From: Volvox africanus
Lineage: Eukaryota; Chlorophyta; Chlorophyceae; Chlamydomonadales; Volvocaceae
Assembly (NCBI GenBank): GCA_030268105.1
Contig: BSDZ01000078.1
Location: forward strand, 5,185,001-5,249,000
Reading direction: 5' to 3'
Length of the DNA: 64,000 bases
Part shown: piece by piece, positions 25,202 to 37,400 of the stretch
Layout of the letters: each line of letters opens with the position of its first letter
How positions within the stretch are numbered: the first letter of the stretch is position 1
Translations under genes and position numbers: made by a program
The notes under the pieces: generated by a model
The model's database searches: none
What the model was told of the DNA's origin: nothing
What the model saw: the letters and a program-made list of their open reading frames with translations, nothing else

Positions 25202-28200
25202 TCATAGTTCCGTCGGCCGCCGCGCCACCAAACCCAGCGCCGCATCATCATCATCTTCTTCTTCCTCTTCTTCCTCATCATCACCATATGGATTGCCGAA
25301 CAAAACGCCGACACCGCCAGCAGTCCGACCCGGACATCCAGCGGCGTCGCTGCTGCTCCGGGCATACCCAGCGACCACATCCGAGATACGCAATCCAGCA
25401 TCCCCTCCAGAGCCTGCTGTGCCCTGCTGCCGGGCCAGTAGCTGCTGGTGATCTGCAGCTGGCGGCACTCGCTCGTAAAGTGTCTGCAGGAGGTCCTGAG
25501 GCACCTGCTGCTGAAAGCTGTCGGCTTGAGGCGGGGCGATGTGCACTGCTGGCTGAGTGGGCGCAGCCAGAAGCTCCTGCGCCCCAGTCCGTTACGTACA
25601 GAGAAGTTAGATGCATACGTTCACAGCGCTACTGAGGCTACTTTTCCAGAGAGACCACGGCGAGTTCCTATGCGGGGACGGCCAACAGCTATGAGTCCCC
25701 ACTTCTGCGAAGTATCAGCGGCTAGGTGGTTGGGACTGTTCTGGGCTGTTAAATTGCATGTGCTCCGTGCCCAGGGCTTTGCGTGTGCTTTTCCTTCCTC
25801 ACTGTCGCAAAGGCCATGTTTGAAATGAAAACTGTTAAGAGATTAAACCCCATAAGCCAATACCTGTGCATGTCCTCCAAAGCTACAACCCGTCCCATAA
25901 CGTGGCCCCCTTTCCGTTCCCTAAGAAAATCGCAACTTGGCCCCAACAGCGACTGTTCTGGACCATCAACTATGAGCTACGAACCCCCAACCCTGAGCTT
26001 GGGAGCTCTGTGGACACTCACATCATCTATCTGAGTGCTGCCAAGGCTGGCGTATGTGCCGCCAAGAGGTGCTGGTGGCGGCGGCCCTGTCGTCCAATCC
26101 GGCGCCACCGCCGCTTTGGCTCCCGATACCGCTATCATATGGGAAGGCTGCCCCGCGGTAGCCATCATCTCGACACCTAGTTCCCAATCCATATCCTCAA
26201 AGAAGCTTGCAGGAGCCTGCCCTGGCGCAGACTTGCACACAGCAGCAGCGCAGTCGCCGTAAATTGCACGTGCACCAACACGCTGGGGTGCTGGTGCAGA
26301 CGGCTCCACCTTTACCTCCCTCGCCATAATAAGGTGTGGATTTGCCTTGTTGCGTGCATCAAGCTGCTCTGCCGTTTCCGCTGCGACAGGCGACTGCGGG
26401 GCCGGCATGCGCGTCATGGGAGCTTCGTTTTCAGGCTGCTGCCCTAGCAGCCTTCGCCGCTGCTCCTTGCCGTCCTGATCGGCCTCAGCATCCTCCTCGC
26501 CCTCCTCGTCAGTGTCCACAGCCTCCGCCTCAGCCTGCAACATAAGTTGGTCACTGTCCATTTACATGGCGACTGGTGCTACTTTTGGACCACGGCATTA
26601 CGATGCCCGGCCTCACCCCCTCGCAACCCCTGGCATGCTTGCAGCTTGCAGAAACCCATGGCCACGGGCCCCAGAAGAGCACCTAACCAAGTAACGATAC
26701 AGAACCCGCCAAAACATATACTAGTATGTTCGTGCGACAGCCGGTCCGGCATCCATGTTACGGAACGTTCGGTAACCCGAACGCGCTCACCAACTCCTGC
26801 CTCGCGGCCTTGAGCTGCTCTTCAAGCTGCTGAATGTGAGTCCTCTGCTCTATGAGTTTGTCCTTCTTCGCATCTAGAACTCGTGCAAACTACTGCAACT
26901 CACGGATGGGGCAAAATAGGTTATGGCGCCATAAGACAGGTGCATTAGCGGCAATGCAAATATGCATTTGATGCGCATACGCAGCGTCGGTCTTGAGGTG
27001 AAAATGGAGGAAAAACGTTCCGTCTATGTGGTGGTTAGGTGACGGTTCGCCCCCCGTTTGTTTAAGGCTCGTGGTTTGCGAGGCTCTCAATTTCCCCAAA
27101 CCGACAACATTCCCTTCGCACCCCTCAGCGCACTCTTACCTTAATGTGCAGCTCTTGCACCAAGCTCTTGTGTTTGTCCGTACAGTCCTGCAGTTCCCGC
27201 TGAGTGCGGCTGAGGCTGTCAGTTTGCCGCTGGAGCTGGGCGTCTAGTTGCCTGCACGACACCTGCCTCTCAGAGAAGGGGAAGTTCGGGATGGCAGCGT
27301 ATTACAGCAACCGCTCATGAGCAGCACCCGGCATAAGATCTCATTAGGCAAAACTTTGGCATCAAGAGCTTAGGTCTTTCCTCATGCCGTCGCCCAAATC
27401 CGGCATTCCAAGCCCCCCAGGTGGGCGCTTTCCGTGACATGCGAAGTTGCAACCCCGAGTCCCTGTCCCCGCGTCCGAGCTCATTCCTATACATCATCCC
27501 TACCAGTAGTCGGTAGCACGACTCCCACACGGTCGACAACATGTCCTCCAGAGGACCCGCGTCTCCGTCCTTCAACCGCTGCAGCATCACCGCCTGCTGT
27601 GCGCCTGCACTCATACCCACCTCCCGCGCCGGCCATGTCCATGACAGCTACACGGGAGGGGAGGAGGTTCAGTGACATATCTTGGCAGAAGCGAATGATG
27701 CATCCGGTCGCATGAACCTACTGCGGGCCGTGGTGGCAGCCATGGTCAGCATTGCTGCTAGGCTGGTTGAAAGGGACAAGCGTGCGGGGAACCAATACAC
27801 CGAGTATCATCATCTCGGTGTTGAAATAGTGTGCACATGTGCGCTCCAAGGATAGGGCAAGGGAAGACTGCGTTAAGGACCGACGGGGTGAGTCCCGGCA
27901 TGTCAGTATGAATAAATATTATGCGATGAGTTTTTTAGGTTTTAATACCAATATAATGTACTAAAGATCTTAAGATTTAAGCAAAAACGTATCGTATAAT
28001 ACTAATTATGCGCTTAAAAAACCCTAAGTAAATTATCGGAGGGCTGAACGACACGACCCAACCCATTTCTCACCGCGCCTGTGTCAGGGTCGAAGTTGAA
28101 GTGAACCCCCTCAGGCGGAAGCTCACTGGCCAGTGCTCGCAGCGCCAGAGGCATCCACAGTTCGGGTTTGATCCAACGAGTTGGCGCCTGGAGACCTAAC

Positions 28201-28808
28201 CAGATCAGGTTGAGGGTTAAATAGACCGGGTTCAAAACAAAATGAAGTTAGAGAGAAGTTATAACGGGGGTGCCTTTCCTGTGCTGGTAAGGCAAGGGGC
28301 TAAGCGACGGATCAGTGGAATGACACTGGCACCGTCGTGTGGCATCGAAGTTCAGCGCCTGAGTAGCCATTGTATGTGGGGGCACATTGGCGGTATGTCT
28401 CGTTCTTAAGCAGTTCTTAATGACAACGTGCACCGAAAGGTGCTGGGCGCTTTGAAGGTAGGTTCTTAGTAAAGGGGTCCAGGGCCCATCTACACAGGTA
28501 GGTGGCAAGGACGTCCAGGCCACGTATGTTGGTGTTTGAATGGCTCTGCAGTATGTTGGGCGGGGCCCGTGGTTTGTACGTCATTTTGCTAAGCGGTCAA
28601 CATTTATCTCCGCAGGTATGCGAATTCCCAGTAATCTGAAATGAAAAGATTCACCTTTGCCGATGTACGTTCGCATGCTCCGGGCATGGAAAACCGTAAC
28701 ATCGAACCCGTTTCGGTCCCCATCAGGCCCCAAAACAATCATAGAAAAGCATTTTCCAGCAGGCGTATCAAACGCACGCGCATACAAATTCTTAAGTTCT
28801 GAATCCAT
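25202..28808 (-). CDS. XRCC4: XRCC4-like non-homologous end-joining protein
   Basis: Exons: 28808-28655, 28195-28074, 27717-27504 (contains an unresolved frame change, see findings), 27262-27140, 26889-26791, 26534-26022, 25576-25202; about 530 residues. The N-terminal part follows the XRCC4 head: NGFDVTVFHARSMRTYIGKG matches its GFVITLTDGHSAWTG strand pair, LRALASELPPEGVHFNFD matches LRKALLSGAGPADVYTFNF, and TGCIIRFCQDMSLNLL matches the next two strands. The stalk is the best evidence: LQDCTDKHKSLVQELHIKF followed by ARVLDAKKDKL aligns without gaps to human XRCC4 FEKCVSAKEALETDLYKRF and ILVLNEKKTKI. This is the helix that forms the dimer and binds DNA ligase IV. The long tail is acidic and low complexity (an Asp/Glu run after the stalk, another near the C-terminus coded at about 25245-25281) with VPQDLLQTLYERV. 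XRCC4 bridges broken DNA ends in the nucleus with ligase IV. SAS-6, CCDC61 and XLF share the fold; the stalk favours XRCC4. Confidence 0.7.
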
Positions 28809-28938
28809 GCCTTATGAAGTGTCCAGCAACCTAGCCAGGAACCTCGTGACCTAACCTCTTAGGCGTTCGCCCGGTAAATGTCAACGATCTGGGCAAGATT
28901 CCATGGCGATCAATAGAACCTCGACGTAATTAAAATGA

Positions 28939-28946
28939 TTTATATA
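28939..28946 (-). promoter_or_regulatory. Candidate TATA box of the XRCC4-like gene
   Basis: Read on the - strand this is TATATAAA, about 131 nt before the XRCC4-like ATG at 28808. That leaves room for a 5' leader of roughly 100 nt. The position fits, but TATA-like runs also occur by chance in AT-rich spacers. Confidence 0.45.
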
Positions 28947-29071
28947 CAAGAAACATTGAGCCCCAGCGTCGTACATGGTTGGTTGCCAACATTTTGCGAA
29001 GGCCGGGCTTACCGCGAAAGCAGTATGGTTCATCCAGTCGACATATGAAGATTACATGATTAAATTTAAGA

Positions 29072-29079
29072 TATAAAAG
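29072..29079 (+). promoter_or_regulatory. Candidate TATA box of the C2-domain gene
   Basis: TATAAAAG followed by a GC-richer start region lies 143 nt before the ATG at 29222. It predicts transcription starting near 29100-29110 and a leader of about 110-120 nt. The first ATG after it is the one used for the C2 protein. Confidence 0.6.
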
Positions 29080-29221
29080 CGCGAGTTTTGCAACTTGTAG
29101 ACGCATTAGATCGCTAACTGTCTGTCGTGGCGGACGAACGGCCTAGCTTGGCTCTCCATCGCAGCTGTCCAAGTTGACTATTACGATACTTGAGACACTG
29201 GCCGGAGCAACTTGAGGAGCC

Positions 29222-32145
29222 ATGTCTGTTACTGAGTATACCACCCGCTTGACTATTGTGTCAGCTCACGACCTACCCAAGACCGACCGGCTATCGCAAA
29301 TCGATCCTTACATTGTGATAAATGTCAATGGGCAGCACTTTAAGACTACCGTCAAGGATAACAACGAGAACCCAGTTTGGAACGAGACATTCTATCCGCG
29401 GGTGCAAAAAGCCCCCGAAGGCCTCCTGACGGGTTCTTTGGAGCTGCACCTGTATGACGAGGACACGTTTTCGGACTCATATGTGGCAAAGTATGTATTT
29501 GACTTGTCGACCTTGACGGCCGTCCAAGTGAACGTGCCGTTAACGTTCAAGCTGGAGTATGTTAAGGACAAGTACAAATCACAGGGGAAGAACCCCACCA
29601 TCACCATTAAGCTCGAGGGGCTGGTGCAGAGCTTCAACTCGCTTCGTGCCATGTTCTCGACGATGCCGGGCTTCCTGACGAACGACCAAGAACAAGCCTG
29701 TTATATTCCTATCCAGGAATCAGGTGGCCTGCTGTACGTTGGAATTGAGTATGAGCGCGGTGGAAAACTCGACGTGAAAGTCTACGTGACACACCGCGGC
29801 GTGCCGCTTTTTCTGGACATGTTCGTTGTGTCTGGCCGGCAGTACACAAAGGTGCGCTGGTATAATTTGAAATTCTATCTTTTACCCAACCCAATGAAGC
29901 CAGTTGTAATACCGAAAACGCATTTATCTTTCACTTTTTCCAAGTAGCATGTGCCCACCCGCCACGGCGGCAGGTCCGCCGGCGGTTGTACCAGGAAGGT
30001 CGAACGGTCTGCCCTGGTCTGATTGCCTACGAGGAGCTCGAGCTGGACGATGTGCCCATCAATATCGACTTCAACCAGTTGGGCCTCGTTATCTTCGACT
30101 CTCAACCGCTATCCTCCACCAACGCCAACGCAGTGGTCGCAGCTCACGGCTGGAAAGGTGCATTGGCTTTCTCACAGGTACAGGGCATGGGGGTCTTGAA
30201 AGGTGCGGGGAACTTGATCAGGAAACCCTGCGTGGTGCTGGGATCGCAGGTGGTCAAGAGAGGAGACGGAGGATTCCAGGGTGGGAGGGGACCGGGGATT
30301 CATATTAGGGAGGGCTGCCGGCCTTGGGGACAAGGATCCTATCGCGCCGGGTAAACGAGCGCGCCGGGTAAACGCCTAATGCGAAGTCAGGGTGCTGGCG
30401 ATGCGTCGCCGGGTAGTTCTCGGCGATCGGGTGATGATGCTCCAGGCCTGACGAGCTGGGGAATGCAGGAACGGCGCATGTGCAGCCGTGTAGGATAAAA
30501 AAATGCCACGACTCGACATGCAGTATAGTTATTCGTTCTGCATAATTGAAGGTGCCGTGCTGCTCTGGGGGCATGTCCCCGAACACCTAGGTGTATGCAT
30601 GTGCGAAACCGCTGTGATGTGATTATGGCTAGGACAAGGCTTCTTAGCCACCCGGGTATTGACCTGGTTGTGAATGGCGGTAAATGAGCTGTGTTCCGGT
30701 GTTACAGGGTGGTGGCATTCCTCACCAGCGGCCCACTAACCTGGGCGGAGCCTTGCTTCCCTCTGCTGCTAGAGGCACGCCCTCATCTATTCATCCCATT
30801 TGACTTGCAGCATGTGTATGGATGTGCAGTCGAAAGCCCTCCCGTGTGTGGTTCAGAGGTGATGTTGGCTGTTGGGGTTGGCCGAACCCCAGCATGCTAT
30901 CATCTTGGGCTTTACACAAGAAGAGCCGCAGGCAGAGCAAGAGCCATCTAACGGCCCTGTTTGTCCTTTTTATTTGCTAGAGATTTTGGCTTCAGGATAA
31001 CCATCGCTTAGATCCGCCCTCCCCTTCCGGTCCTGGTTTTCGTCCTCGTCCCCAGGCCTGCAGGACGTTGCACGATGTTGAGATTGACCATCAGAGCCAG
31101 GTGGGTGGCTTGGTGCCTGGTCTGGATGCTCAGGGACAAAGTGGATAGGATGTAGCGGGCAGTAAATACAGAGCCAAGTCCTGAGATGAAAGACAGATCG
31201 GACTGGCGATTAGAAAGATTTTACATGCATGGTCAGGACATAGCGCGAGTGACACACACAACGTAACGCAAGCGGCCAAAAGTCAATGGTGACTTGTCGT
31301 GGCCTTGCCTTGCCTGTTCGCCTGTCCCCACCACAGGAGATCTACATGCAGGTGGACCCGAACGAAACCATGCTCTTGGTGGATTACGATAAGGACGACG
31401 CTGACATCAAGCTGGCAGTGCTTGCCAGTCCCTCAACCGCAGACAAGGGCTACGATCTGACAATACGTGGCCAGAACGTCAACAAGATGTCAGAGCTCTT
31501 TGTGCCGGCTGTGCCAAAGCTGGGCGGACGTTACCATGTGAGTGGCGGTGGTCGGGTAGGGTGGGCCTGGAAAATTCCAAGAAGATAAACAAGTTAAAAG
31601 TCGGTTACAGCTGCCCAGGGCAGGGGTGCGATCGCAAGAATCCGCCGGCATTGCACTCCTGCCAAAAGTTGTACATGGTGTTTGAGGAGTATGTCAAAAC
31701 ACGGGGCGGTCTGGCCGCATGTCCTTGAGGTTCTGTTGGGAAAGCGCTGTCCGTGCTGTCAATGCGATACATATACGATGAGCGACGCCACACCGGGCAG
31801 AAGGCCTCTGGCAGCTTAAATTTCAGGGAGTTCTGCCTGCATGGTTGTCAGAAGACAAAATCCTTAGCCTATGCAAAGGACAAACAGGGCCGTTCACCGG
31901 TTCTCACTCTGCATGCGGCTCTTCCTGTATAAAGGCTGGAGGGGTTCCTCCCGCAGCTCCATGCTATGCAAACAGCATGTTGTATCTGCCATATTGCATG
32001 CTCTTCGCGCGTACAGGTGTCACGGCTGTACGAGCTGGACGACTTGCAGTACGGCACGCGCTTCGAGGACATCGAGATCCACCGCTACCACTTGTCCAAT
32101 CCTCGGCAATACACCATCCAGGGCCTTACGCGCATCATGGGGTGA
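29222..32145 (+). CDS. C2-domain protein with an unassigned beta-rich C-terminal region
   Basis: Five exons join in phase to 402 residues: 29222-29851, 29974-30177, 31056-31100, 31337-31537, 32017-32145. Residues about 5-125 are a C2 domain: LTIVSAHDLPKTDRLSQIDP, then YIVINVNGQHFKTTVKDNNE, NPVWNETF, and LELHLYDEDTFSDSYVAK. The aspartates of the DxxDPYI and YDEDTFSDSY loops are in the usual calcium positions, so Ca2+-dependent membrane binding is plausible. Residues about 150-402 (including IPIQESGGLLYVGIEYERGG, LLVDYDKDDADIKLAVL and FEDIEIHRYHLSNPRQYTI) look like beta sandwich but match no domain I recognise. There is no signal peptide or membrane segment. Exon 3 codes only 15 residues; phase and splice sites support it. 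Role unknown; a membrane-recruited scaffold is a guess from the C2 domain alone. Confidence 0.85.
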
Positions 32146-34487
32146 TTATGGATGCCGCCGTCGCAGGAAAGCGAGCGGATAGGCAGTGCAGCTTGACCCC
32201 CTAGTCAGCTCGGAGGTTGGGCTAAGAGGCTGCTCCCATCACGCAGATGGGTGACCAAAGCTGACGGAATGCGCACGCCGAGTGGCGTACACGCTGGCGG
32301 GTTGAGAGAACATGGTTTGGCGGAATGGGGAATGCGCTGATTGTTGAACTTCGTTTTAGGGTTCTTCCTTCCACGATGCATGGCACTGTGCAGATTGGCA
32401 CGCAGGATGTCCCGTTGTGCGGTGCATGAATTGTTGTGTTGTCGCATGAGATGGCTGCTTTGTTTTTTGCTTGTGCCTCTGATGGGCTCAAGTATGGCGA
32501 GGCGCCTTCTAGATGTCCAACCTCGACTGCAACGCCGTGCAAATGCTTTCGTTTGGGTATTCATTGTTGAAGGCGCCCATGCGAATCTTGATTCATACGT
32601 CTACGGAGGCCTAAAACTGTCTGTATTGCAATAGTCAATTCCTTCAAATGTTTCCATTATGTAGGGGTTCTGTGGGCAATCAAGGGGCTTGCCGCGAAGA
32701 GGCTAGGCCGGGCCTGTGGTGTTGTTGTAGCGGCTGCACCATACTGAGCCTGGGCTTGCCGTCAGGGAGATACGGTCTGGATGGGGATTCACAAATACGA
32801 GGATGCATGGGAGAGGACAGGCGGACGAGCAGGCGGATGGAAATAAACGTTTACAGTAATAATTGTGGTCTACATTTTTGTGCACCTCCGCCGCGTGCCC
32901 GATGCATTTTGAATCATGCTGGGATTCTTTTCGTCACGGATTCAAGTGTCGCGGCTACTCTCCTCCCGCTGCTGCCAGGCATAGTGGGAACAGGCTGGCG
33001 CAGGACCTCGGGGGCACTAATACCCGCCTTGTGTTGCTGTACATCGTTTCTTGGAGGGACCTACCTTCGGTGCATCATGCCTACATGTGCTCCAAGATCC
33101 AGAGTATACGTGCTAAATCTGTCAGTGCCTCGAATAATACATACATTGGTGCTGAAGTCCCAACAAATGGGAGTATTTTCACATGCAGACGGGAGCTGTC
33201 TTGGTGAGCTTCTTAATTTTCACATCTTAAATTGGCTGGGGTACTGCCTATTGTTACGGCTTCGTCGATCGCTTTGTTTCTCGTCCCCTTGTCCTTGGAC
33301 GTTGCGTGTATACCAACTTCGCACCATGCACAACAGCATTGATTTCGCAAACGGCTAAAATTAACCTTGAAGGGTTCCCTTTTATGTATCTCTGTAATAT
33401 GCGTCATTTTGGAATTCCTCTGGCAGCATCCTCGTGTTATCGGCGCATATAATTCCCTCGAGGATGTACCCGTAACGGCAGGAAAAGTAAACGAGTTCTA
33501 CCCGGCCTGCACCACCGGTTTGAGTTGTGGGTGGCATGGCACCTCGAGGGCCCTTAAAAAGAAAGGCAGGGGTCCGGAAAATGTCCAGCTGCTTGCCGTC
33601 ATTTTCTTGAGAATAGCTGCGGCGTGGCGTGCGTCGGATAGCTGTCAGCTTGGCCGCCAACCTGGAGAATGCCGGGTACTGTACAACTGCGTTGACTTGC
33701 CGGGACACGCTTGCTCTCTTCGAGTTGAGCTGGGGACAGCTAGGAGGGCATCCTATTGGTCCTTCGTTACGGCGGTGCTCAGCGTTTCGCCCTTTCAATC
33801 TTCCATTGTATTTTGGCCACTGCCTGGTAGCGGACCCCGCAGCTTTCGCTTTTTGTGTAGCGCATCATTATAGCATGTTTGAACGTGAGCCCATCCAACC
33901 CAAGCCGTCGTAGCAAACACGCACGTCGGGCCAGCCTATTGAGTATATTTGACACAACCTAACAACTATAATCGTGCGCCTACAGAGGCGTGGGTTTCTT
34001 GGCTCAAGAGCCTGCCAGCCAGCCCATAAGCCAAAACGCCAAGGCTCTATTGGGCCCCAATTACGCGCACGTTAACACAACCCCCGACTTGATTTGGCAT
34101 AAAAAATGCGTGGTATGTACAACCACAGCTCTGATGAATGTGGTTGTCTGAAAGCGTCTACCCTTTTACCGGTACGACCCGCTGGTCAGGTCACGTTGGA
34201 AGCTGATTCCATGTCGCCAATCAAACCTCCTGTTTGATATTCATGTTCTCAATTAGTTTTATAATTCAGTTTATAAGACTACTAATGCTTGGACGCGGTA
34301 TCGGGAAAGTGGCCGCCGTTACACATTGGCCGTGGTGTCATGCATGCACTTGTTGCAACTGCATGATTACAACGTTAATCCGCATCCAAAAATTGAAAAC
34401 GTTAACTCTATGACGGGAGCTTGTAGTCGATTCTTTTCTTGCACTCTATTGCAACACTGATTGAGCAAGCTATCTTCAAACTTTACT
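32146..34487. other. Intergenic region before NUP58
   Basis: This 2.3-kb stretch begins with the 3' end of the C2 gene and ends with the NUP58 leader. The longest frames (32648-33358, 236 codons, and 33367-33873, 168 codons, both +) are Cys/Ser/Leu-rich, lack recognisable domains and overlap frames on the other strand. I treat them as chance. The last 600 bases are AT-richer, as expected of a promoter region. Confidence 0.45.
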
Positions 34488-37400
34488 ATGGCCTTCTCTT
34501 TTGGCTCAACTGCTCCAGCAACTGCATCATTTATGGGCAGCCTGTTTGGCGTGCCCGCAGCAAGCTCCGCATCTGCTTTTGGCGCCAGCACGGCCCCTGC
34601 ATTTGGAGCAGCTTCTGCGTCCACATTCGGCGTTAGTTCGGCGCCAGCATTTGGAGCAGCTTCCGCCCCAGTGTTTGGGCCTTCTACAGCACCGGCTTTC
34701 GGAGCCGCGCCGTCGCCCGTCGGGGGACCTGCAGCGGCCCCAACTGCACCAAACTTGTTTGGACCGATGACCACAAACTTTGGAACCGCGGGGCTGTTTG
34801 GGCAGCCGACATCGGCGCCTGCAACGTCAAATGCTCTAGTTCCAGCGGGGGGGCTTTTCAGCGCACAACCTCAGCAGCAAGCCCAGCAGCCTCGGCCTGG
34901 CCTAAATTACAAGACAAAGTTCGAGGAGCTTCCACCCCAGATACAGCAGGAACTACAGAAAATCCAGTGAGTAGCGCTTCATAGGAAGGGATTTAGCGGA
35001 CATGCAGTGGAAGTTGCTTACGGCCTCCCAACCAATCGATGTGAGCACGCGAAAAAGATCGTTGTCATGACTAGCTTGACTTGAATAGCTACCGTATCCT
35101 TTTCGTCGAGCTTGAGTGTAACTGTGATGCCGCTGACGCTCCGCATGCACGGATGAAACATGGGATGGCCACCTGCCCTCAGGCAGCAGATAAGCTTATA
35201 CCGTGACGAATGCAAGGCGCTGGACAACGATCCGCGATTGTACGACACTCTCAGCATGAAACAGGTTTGTCATGGGTGTGTACAGGGAGGTTGCGCGACA
35301 TGATCATTCAGTTCTGTTGCATTTTTTACAAGTACCTTTCAGTACAGGCGTGTCCAGAGAGGGACGAGGATAGCTTTAGCCATGATGTATTGAGTTGGTG
35401 ACATTTCGCCTGGGCTGAAGCCGTGACCCTGGTGTATGGTGAATAAGGGGTCGGCGGAGTTGTGTGTGTGTGTGGGGGGGGGGAAGCTTCCGGTCCTGGA
35501 TATCGGCACGGACATCCGCGTAAAGTTCTCCGCATGTTTTCGCTCATGGCGCACAGAACCTCGACTCAGACACGGCGGCGCTTCGGCAGACGTTGCAAAG
35601 CTTGTACCAGGCGATAGTGGCGGATGACGAGGGACTGAATAGCTTCAAGGAGGTGCGTGCGTGCCTCGTCATGGGACATAGAGCATACGACATACCTATT
35701 TGGACGCAACGTCCTCCACTTCTCATGAATCGACGGGAATGATCTCAAGTCTCGTTTACGGTATTTTTCCAGCTTGGCTGATCCATTACGATCTACAAGA
35801 TCCTTTTCCGTAGCTTCCTCCCCCTCGGGGGGCACGTTCCGTCGTTTGCCCCTGCAGCGTGTCACGGTGCTGCTGCGGAGTACCGAGGCCGCGATACGGT
35901 TATACCAGCGGTCCAAGATGTGGAGGGACGTTTCCCAGGCTTCAGGTACGGAGGCCGGTGAGAAGGATAGGAGCACGGTACGGAGGAGTAAGACTCGCAG
36001 GACAACAGTGAAGTCGGGGCCTTCAGAATGGAGGGGCAAGGATTGAGAACAACGTGGCGAGTACTGTAGCGCAAAGGAAGGTGGATGAGGCTAGTTGGGG
36101 AATCGTTTGCTTGGGCGAGTACGCGGAGGCCTGTGCATTGATGGGTTGTAAGCGCATATGATGCGTGTAGATGGACTAGAGTAAAATCGGCTACCTGGCA
36201 GTCAGGTGCGGACACGGAGGACCCGGTGACTGGGCCTGGTCGGGTGAACACCGACTCGCTCCTTGGCGTTGATTGCACTCCCCACCTGCCCCGGTTTTAT
36301 CTCCCAACCTCTCCCCGTGCCTTTGCTGTGGTCTATCCTCTGCCCTCATTACTACAACAAGCCCCCGGCAGCCAGCAGCAGCTGCTAATTCAGTCTATCC
36401 AAGAGCAGATGTCGCAGCCGGTGGTTCTGCCCAACCCTTACCTGGAGCTGGCCGTTATGGGATTCAGTGCAGCAATTGAACAATACCACAGGTGCTGTCG
36501 GCATGTGGGTATGATCCTGTGTGCTTGTTGATAACTGAACTGAATGTGGGTATGCACTGATGTTAAGGCGAGAACGGGTTTGGGGTGTCCTCTTCCCCTT
36601 CCGCTCCCTCTGCGCTTGGACGCGTTTCCTTGCACCTCCTCCAAACCCGAGTCCTCCGCGCTATTGTCAACGCCCTCCTGTGCTGGCTGCAGCTGTATTT
36701 CGGAGCTTGAGCGCGTCATGCAGGCCGCAGTTGGGAACGGTACAGTCGACGAGGCCGCTGCTGTACTGAACCTACCAACGCTTGTATCCCACATGCACGA
36801 CTACTTCGTGCACGTTGCCGCGAGGATGGAGCGGCTTCACAAAGAGGTGCATTTTGGGGGGAGAAGGGGGCAGCGGAGAGGGGAGAGCAAGTAGGGTGAG
36901 ATGCCGTGTCATGATGCTAACCCATGTACGAGTTGGCGAGGGAACCTAACTAATGTGGAACGTGCAATGCAGGGGCAGCAAGCAGCGAGCAGACGCATAT
37001 GTCTTAATGCGTGGATTGAATTGTGTAGCTTGCGTAACATATTCCCCCCCAATTTCTCGCCCGCTTACCCATCCAACGCCAGCTCTAGCATTTTAAGGTT
37101 AAGCAAGGAAATAACTGATTGTGGCGGCCTGGTGGTGGTGCCGAAAGGTGCCGAATTGGTCAATAGAAATCCGCACAGATGGCCGTGGACATTGCGTACT
37201 GGACATGGGGTACGGGATACACGTGGTTCTTGATGTCTTGTTTCAAGCGGGTGCTCCACCAGGCTGCGTCTCGTCATGTCCCCCTGCAGGTTGCTCGTGC
37301 CCAGGAGGCCTACCTGGCACGTCAGCGCGCCAGAGGAGATTACTCCAACCCGTTCGAGGAGGCGCGACCGCTGCACCACCTTTCCGCTGGGCCCGCTAAA

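Larger units (their letters stand above)
28809..29221. promoter_or_regulatory. Divergent promoter of XRCC4-like and C2-domain genes
   Basis: The two start codons are 413 bp apart and point away from each other. A TATA box faces each way (28939-28946 on the - strand, 29072-29079 on the + strand), so both core promoters can be placed inside this interval. The two TATA boxes are about 130 bp apart, leaving the middle for shared upstream elements. Confidence 0.6.

Noticed and set aside
32648..33873. Two + strand frames of 236 and 168 codons before NUP58
   Set aside because: Cys/Ser/Leu-rich with no domain, no signal peptide followed by a plausible mature chain, and competing antisense frames.
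35459..35483. GT run followed by poly-G in NUP58 intron 2
   Set aside because: Ordinary intronic microsatellite with no sign of function.
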